Shown: positions 58,695 to 64,000 of the stretch, piece after piece
How the letters are laid out: every line of letters starts with the position of its first letter
How positions within the stretch are numbered: position 1 is the first letter of the stretch
Source of the DNA: Gadus chalcogrammus
Taxonomy: Eukaryota; Chordata; Actinopteri; Gadiformes; Gadidae
DNA length: 64,000 nucleotides
Assembly: GCF_026213295.1 (NCBI RefSeq)
Contig: NC_079426.1
Coordinates: 20,894,774 to 20,958,773, forward strand
Reading direction: 5' to 3'
The notes under the pieces: generated by a model
What the model saw: the letters and a program-made list of their open reading frames with translations, nothing else
Database searches by the model: none
Told to the model about the DNA's origin: nothing
Translations under genes and position numbers: made by a program

Positions 58695-59540
58695 GTGACA
58701 CAAAGGCCAATTCCCTCTTCAACTGGATTGTCACAGGGGAATCACATCATCCACGTTTTGGAGAGTCAAAGTGAACTGACAAGGATGCTCATGAAACAAC
58801 AACTTCTGACTACCTTACCCCAACCAAACATTAAACTCTTCGACGGAAACGTTCTGGAATACAAATCGTTCATCCATTCAATTGAACAGAACATCGAAAG
58901 GAAAACAGACAACAATGCAGACAGGTTACAGTTCCTTATTCAATATACTAAGGGCCTAGCACAACTAATCTTCAAGAGCTGTGAATATATGTCACCAGAT
59001 GCTATCTGAAAGCAAAGCAATTACTAAAAGATAACTTTGGAAACGAATATAAGATCTCTTGTTCAGACTTGGAAAAGGTTTTATCATGGTCTCAAATGAA
59101 ATCTGATGATTCTAAAATGCTACAGGATTATGCCATGTTTCTCAGGAGCTGCTGCAACGCCATGGAGGAAATGGAATACATGCAGGAGCTGGACACCGTA
59201 TCCAGCATGAGAAGCATTGTCCTCAAGCAGCCATTCAAGCTCAGGGAGAAATGGCGTAACTCATTGCGTAGCTCATAAGACATATGAGCTACGAGAACAT
59301 CACGGACGAAGGGTAACATTTTTTGATCTTGTCTCCTTTGTTAAAAAGCAAGCCCGTATAGCAGCTGATCTAATTTTTGGTAACTTACAGGATCAGTCGG
59401 CTAGTAGAGTTAGGGCTAAATCCCCTATTAAGTCTCAAAGTCATCTGGCAGTAGCTACGCCACTAGTATTGCTCTTGCCCAAAAAGAGACAAAGCCTGAA
59501 CCCTCTTGCCCCTTCTGTAGCTCAGAGCACTCAAAGCTAA
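58695..59540 (+). pseudogene. Pao gag (DUF1759-like), frameshifted
   Basis: The first frame has LPQPNIKLFDGNVLEYKSFI and HSIEQNIERKTDNNADRLQF, the DUF1759 signature of Pao gag. It stops at 59007-59009 and continues in other frames with EKVLSWSQMKSDDSKMLQDY and later VTFFDLVSFVKKQARIAAD. Structural protein of the intracellular particle in intact elements. Confidence 0.8.
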
Positions 59541-59599
59541 AGAAGCAGAAAAACCCTCTGGTGTTATATGCAGTGCATCAGCAGAGTTATGTGGTCATA

Positions 59600-60118
59600 T
59601 AGGGGCCGGAGACCAAGAGTGTGCACTTTTAATTGTCCCAGTTAGAGTTAGGGCAGCAAAGGGCAGCCAAGTCTTGCAGGTGTATGCTCTCCTGGACCCA
59701 GGTTCTTCTGCCACATTCTGCTCGCACAATGAATGAGGAAAAATCTGTTCCCACTCATGTTGTTTCAGGAATTGAAGTGTCAGCATTGGACAGCAATAAC
59801 TTCTCACGTCTTCCTGACACTTTCACTCAAAAGGAAATGCCAGTAACGACTACCAACAACCCCAGGCAGCATGAATTAGTGCAATGGGCGTATTTAAGTA
59901 AAGTCAAAATCCCCTCCATTAGTTCAAAGGTAGAGCTGTTAATTGGAACTAATGCTCCAAACCTGATAGAACCATGGGAGGTTGTTAATAGCCAAAGTGG
60001 GGGCCCCTATGCAGTTAGAACACACCTGGGGTGGGTGGTAAATGGGCCACTTAGAAATGGAACTGGCAATGTAAGGAGTGATACTGTTAATTGGATTTCA
60101 GTGGCAAGGCTGGAATAG
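59600..60118 (+). pseudogene. Pao protease region, frameshifted
   Basis: An active-site-like YALLDPGSSATFC (DPGS where DTGS or DSGS is usual) lies near 59685 in one frame. The downstream frame (59633-60118) gives VKIPSISSKVELLIGTNAPN and GGPYAVRTHLGWVVNGPL, the conserved end of Pao proteases. The frame change separates them. Confidence 0.75.
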
Positions 60119-60199
60119 CTTCTGATCTCCCAGTACAATCAGGATTTTAATGAAGCTGCATCTGAGGAGAAAACTGAAATTACCATTGAGGAAAAAGAT

Positions 60200-60990
60200 T
60201 TTTGAAAATGGCCAACAAGGTAGATCTGAATGATGGACATTCCAATCTGAATTTGCCCTTCAGAAAAGCGGATGTCTGTATGCCAGACAATCGCCAAATT
60301 GCAGAACAGTGCCAACAGAGCCTAAAAAGGAAAATTCACAAGGAGGGGCAATGTAAACGGGAATATGTTGCATTTCTTAGTGACATCTTTGAGAGTAGTT
60401 ATGCAGACGATGTCCCACAGGAAGAACTTGGACAGTCAACAGGAAAAGTATGGTACTTGCCCCATCATGGGGTGTTCCACCCTAAAAAGAAAAAAGCTTA
60501 GAGTTGTCTTTGATTGTGCAGCCTCTTGCCAGGGTGTATCCCCCAACACTGAACTGCTGCAGGGACCTGACCTGACAAATTGCCTCATTCGAGTCATCCT
60601 GAGATTTCGCAAAGAGCCTGTTGGAATCATGTCTGACATCAAGTCAATGTTCCATCAGGTTAGAGTAGCCAAGTCTGATGTTGATTACTTGCGATTCCTG
60701 TGGTGGCCACAAGGTGACACGAGTCAAGCGCCCAAGCCATACTGTATGCTTGTACACATCTTCGGTGCTGTTTTTTCCCCAAGCATTGCAAGCTTTGCAT
60801 TAAGAAAAACTTCTACTTACAATGAGAACTGTAAATAGCTGAAACAGTCCAGCACAACTTTTTTGTCGATGACTGTGCCAAGTTTGTGGCCGAGGAATCT
60901 GATGCCATCCAGCTGGTAAAAGATCTCACTGCACTATGCATCAGAGGTGGATTTCAGCTCACTCAGTGGGTTAGGGTTAGGGTTAGATTC
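60200..60990 (+). pseudogene. Pao reverse transcriptase, broken at a telomeric repeat
   Basis: Frames give KVWYLPHHGVFHPKKKK, LRVVFDCAASCQGVSPN (fingers), LLQGPDLTNCLIRVILRFRK, PVGIMSDIKSMFHQVRV (first catalytic Asp) and, after a stop and shift, HNFFVDDCAKFVAEES (VDD active site near 60862). Coding similarity ends at LTQWV, where TTAGGG repeats begin, and resumes beyond them with a gap relative to the family. Confidence 0.82.
60968..60986 (+). repeat. Interstitial telomeric repeat
   Basis: GGGTTAGGGTTAGGGTTAG, three full vertebrate telomere units, placed exactly at an internal deletion junction of the Pao reverse transcriptase. Confidence 0.95.
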
Positions 60991-61019
60991 TGACAAATTC
61001 CAATTTAACATAAAATTAA

Positions 61020-62520
61020 GCCAAAAGCCACACAGCCGCAGATGCATACTCTCTGTTGTTAGTTTCATCTTTGACCCACTAGGCTTTCTTGCCCCTCTCA
61101 CTCCCAGCCAAGCAGTTGCTAAAGGAGCTCTCCCAGCGAGGCTACGGATGGGATGAGCCTTTGCCCCAGCCAGTATCTGAAAGGTGTATGGAATGGACCA
61201 ACAGCCTGGAGAGGATCAAAGGCTTCAGTGTTCTCCACTGTCTGAAACCAAAGGGCTATGGAGTGACAAGCTGTGCCGAGCTGCATCACTTTGCTCATGC
61301 CAGTGAGAGTTGCTATGGATCGGTAAACTACATCAGACAGTTGAACAAGCAGGATGTCCTTCATGTCAATTTTCTCTTTGGAAAGTCCAGAGTCCTTCCC
61401 CTTAAGAACATCACAGTGCCACGACTGGAGCTGGCAGCTGCAGCATTACTTGTGAAGATAGACCGAATGGTGAGAAGAGAGCTACACCTTGACCTAGAGC
61501 CTCCATTTTTCTGGACTGATAGCCAAACTAGTGCTAAAATACATTGCAAATGACAATGCTAGGCACAAGCCCTATGTAGCCAATAGGGTTTCACTGATTA
61601 GGGACAATAGAGACCTGTCTCAATGGAGACATGTACGCAGCAAGGACAATCCTGCTGATGATTCACGGAGAGGATTGAATGCATGAAAATTCATGGAACA
61701 CTAAGGAAAGTTGGCAGGTGGAGGAAGCATTGGGTTCAGTGTCCCACGACGATCCAGAGATCAGGATAAAGGCTACTGTTTTGGCAGCAGTATTGAACAC
61801 TGGAACACCCACAGACCAGCTTATTTATTTATTTTCGGACCTGATGACACTACTTTAAGCAGTGGCATGGTACCTCAGACTTAGAAAGATTTTTATGCTG
61901 ATTTAGAAAGAAGGAAAGGAGCAGCCTTCACGTCAAATCCGCACCGGCTCAAACAGGCTTATGTGAAGTAGGCTTGGCCTATGTGACGTCTTTGCTGTGG
62001 CTTCCGCGTCTGTCTTAATGATGCTGCCTTCTGTGGCTGGGGTAGATATTACAGCTTGTATGTTTGATCCTGCTCCCTTGTGGCTGTGTGTAGTAATTAC
62101 AGCTTATGTGCTTAATTTACGTAACACCATCGACGATGAAGGCCTTCAAACGCTGCTCTGTGAGGTGGAGGCAATCCTGAACAACCGTCCTCTCTCCATA
62201 GTGTCCTCAGACCCACATGGCCTTGAGCCACTGACTCCAAATCACATCCTCCTGTTGAAAGGCAAGCCAATCCTACCCCTGGAACCTTCCTGAAGTCCGA
62301 CCTCTATGCCAGGCGCAGCTGGAAACAGGTACAGTACATGGCTGATCTGTCCTGGCACAGGTGGACTCAAGAAGAATCTGAATGTTAGAGACATTGTCCT
62401 GGTCGTTGACCCCAACGCTCCTCGAGGGTCCTGGCCATTAGGAAGAGTGCTGGAGACCAAACCTGATGCAAGGGGTCTGGTGCGGTCAGTGAAGCTCTTG
62501 TGAAGAGCTTCACTGACCAG
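61020..62520 (+). pseudogene. Pao RNase H and integrase remnants
   Basis: RILSVVSFIFDPLGFLAPLT (the segment between RT and RNase H in Pao pol), then GYGVTSCAELHHFAHASES and LPLKNITVPRLELAAAALLV with FFWTDSQTSAK (RNase H-like). After heavily decayed sequence, [20 protein letters not shown] and [18 protein letters not shown] belong to the end of the integrase, followed by [20 protein letters not shown] (DUF5641-like). The integrase zinc and catalytic domains are missing. Confidence 0.8.
62484..62518. repeat. Perfect 16-bp hairpin at the end of the Pao integrase
   Basis: Arms GGTCAGTGAAGCTCTT (62484-62499) and AAGAGCTTCACTGACC (62503-62518) around GTG. The left arm is normal integrase coding sequence; the right arm is its inverted copy, placed after the stop. 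Confidence 0.9.
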
Positions 62521-62734
62521 TGAAGACTTCAGTCCTTGAGAGACCCTTTTCCAAACTGTGCCAAATCCTTGAGGCTGAAGAGTGACCAGAGTTCCTGATC
62601 ACATTTCAAAGGAATGTAATGTATACATGTTTTCACGACCTCTGAAAAAAACATTATGCATCATTAAGTGCTTATTTACTTCAACGATAATTGCCCCTCT
62701 TATGGCTCCTTTCTTATTAATTTAAGTAATGGGT

Positions 62735-64000
62735 TCTATATATGGAACCGTCACCTTATCGTGGTGGAGAGGTTTGCGTGTCCCTGTGAACCTGAGAGCT
62801 GTGTTGTCTGGAGCCTTGTGCTCCTGGTAGGGTCTCTCATGGCAGAGTGGTCTCAGGTGAGGGGCCAGACTAAGAATGGTTCAAAAAAAAGATGAGATGT
62901 GACCCGGCCCGGAGGAAGCCCGGGACCCCCGTCTGGAGCCAGGCCCAGACGGAGGGCTCGATGGCGAGCGCCTGGTGGGCGGGTTTGCCACGGAGCCCGG
63001 TCGGGCACAGCCCGAACAAACTACGTGGCACCCCCCTTCTCTTCATCCCATGGGCCCACCACCTGTGGGAAGACCCGTTGGGGTCGGGTGCGCAGCCACA
63101 TGGGTGGCAGCAAAGGTCAGGGGTCTCGACGGACCAGACCCGGGCGGCAGAAGCTGGCTCTGGGGACGTGGAACGTCACCTCGCTGTGGGGAAAGGAACT
63201 GGATCTTGTGAGGGAGGTGGAGCGCTATCAGTTAGATCTGGTGGGGCTTACCTCCACGCACAGTCTCAGCTCTGGTACCGTACTCCTGGATAAGGGTTGG
63301 ACTCTATTCTTCTCCGGAGTTGCCGAGGGCGTGAGGCGCCGGGCGGGTGTGGGGATACTCATAAATCCCCGGCTGAGCGCCGCGGTGTTGGAGTTTACCC
63401 CGGTAGACGAGAGGGTCGCCTCCCTGCGCCTAAGGGTTGTAGGGGGGAAAACTCTGACTGTTGTTTGTGCGTATGCACCAAACAGCAGCTCAGAGTACTC
63501 GGCCTTCTTGGAGATCCTGAATGGAGTCCTGTATGGGGCTCCAGTAGGGGACTCCGTAGTTATGCTGGGAGACTTCAACGCCCACGTGGGCAACGATGGA
63601 GACACCTGGAGAGGCGTGGTGGGGAGGAACGGCCTCCCTGATCCAAACCCGAGCGGTCGTTTGTTATTGGACTTCTGTGCTAGTCATGGATTATCCATAA
63701 CAAACACCATGTTCGAACATAAGGGTGCTCATAAGTGTACCTGGTACCAGAGTACCCTAGGCCGAAGATCGATGATTGATTTCGTGATCGTGTCATCTGA
63801 TCTGAGGCCGCCCATCTGGTTGTGAGTTGGATCAGGGAATGGGGGAAATTTCCGGATAGACCTGGTAAGCCCAAACGAGTAGTGCGGGTGAACAAAGGAG
63901 TGGCAAACCGGGGTGGTGGTTCTCCTGTTCAAAAAGGGGGACCAGAGAGTGTGTGCCAATTACCGGGGTATCACACTTCTCAGCCTCCCTGGTAAAGTCT
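62735..64000 (+). mobile_element. APE-type LINE with intact 5' end, runs off the window
   Basis: Begins GGAACCGTCACCTTATCGTG (about 62740), a 5' untranslated leader, then a single long ORF with an endonuclease. After an internal deletion near 63835-63925 the RT start appears, and the window ends. Likely of the RTE, Nimb/I or related group; the clade is not settled. Confidence 0.8.
62899..63825 (+). pseudogene. LINE endonuclease ORF, partial
   Basis: The frame reads a GC-rich leader, then [96 protein letters not shown] (catalytic GDFN) and [20 protein letters not shown] (the loop before the final SDH). It stops at PPIWL. RT coding reappears in another frame at 63928 (LFKKGDQRVCANYRGITLL). The ~90-bp join suggests a deletion that removed the SDH block and the start of RT. 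Confidence 0.78.

Larger units (their letters stand above)
58640..62640 (+). mobile_element. BEL/Pao LTR retrotransposon, degraded
   Basis: In order: Pao-type gag (DUF1759-like), protease (DUF1758-like), RT, RNase H-type region, and the C-terminal tail of integrase with the DUF5641-like segment. Frames break repeatedly and the integrase catalytic core is mostly missing. LTRs were not identified, so outer limits are approximate. Confidence 0.82.

Overview
The window looks like teleost fish nuclear DNA. Genes are split by GT-AG introns, one gene is a clear vertebrate CCDC172 orthologue, GT/AG microsatellites are frequent, and the repeats are types common in ray-finned fish: hAT, PIF/Harbinger, APE-type LINEs, Ty3/gypsy and BEL/Pao. 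I cannot name the species. Every family call rests on motifs read by eye, not on a search.

Layout. 1-2.2 kb is 5' flank with a GT microsatellite. 2.25-13.2 kb (+) is ccdc172 in eight exons whose phases all agree; they sum to 258 codons plus stop. Its 6.9-kb intron 6 and 1.2-kb intron 7 hold MITE-like and hAT insertions. 14.7-18.9 kb (-) is a three-exon gene for an 88-residue, cysteine-rich, probably secreted protein with a CCP/sushi-like C-terminal half, behind a TATA-like box; I do not recognise it. 22.86-26.18 kb is a nearly complete hAT transposon with a perfect 8-bp target duplication and one frameshift in its transposase. 27.5-28.9 kb (-) is a decayed intron-containing integrase-like transposase. 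28.9-29.9 kb holds minisatellites and a snapback element.

30.6-49.6 kb is nested retroelement territory. A minus-strand APE LINE (30.6-33.5 kb) is followed by Harbinger remnants and a minus-strand gypsy element (36.2-46.3 kb). A second, plus-strand LINE (38.57-41.93 kb) sits inside the gypsy integrase. A second Harbinger copy, inverted relative to the first, follows at 46.7 kb. 49.66-51.70 kb is a gypsy element of another lineage that has lost most of pol.

52.9-57.3 kb is the least explained part: ~80-bp repeats, a homogeneous 170-bp satellite-like array of about 8.7 copies, then a ~2.3-kb inverted repeat with ~1.1-kb arms around a ~220-bp AT-rich spacer. Each arm carries a mirror-image two-exon reading frame pointing outward. 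58.0-62.6 kb holds a MITE and a degraded BEL/Pao element containing an interstitial telomeric repeat. From ~62.73 kb another LINE with a preserved 5' end runs off the window.

The only host genes I can support are ccdc172 and the small secreted-protein gene. The rest is transposable elements, tandem repeats, candidate CTCF-type sites and unassigned intergenic DNA. No rRNA, tRNA gene or CRISPR array was seen.
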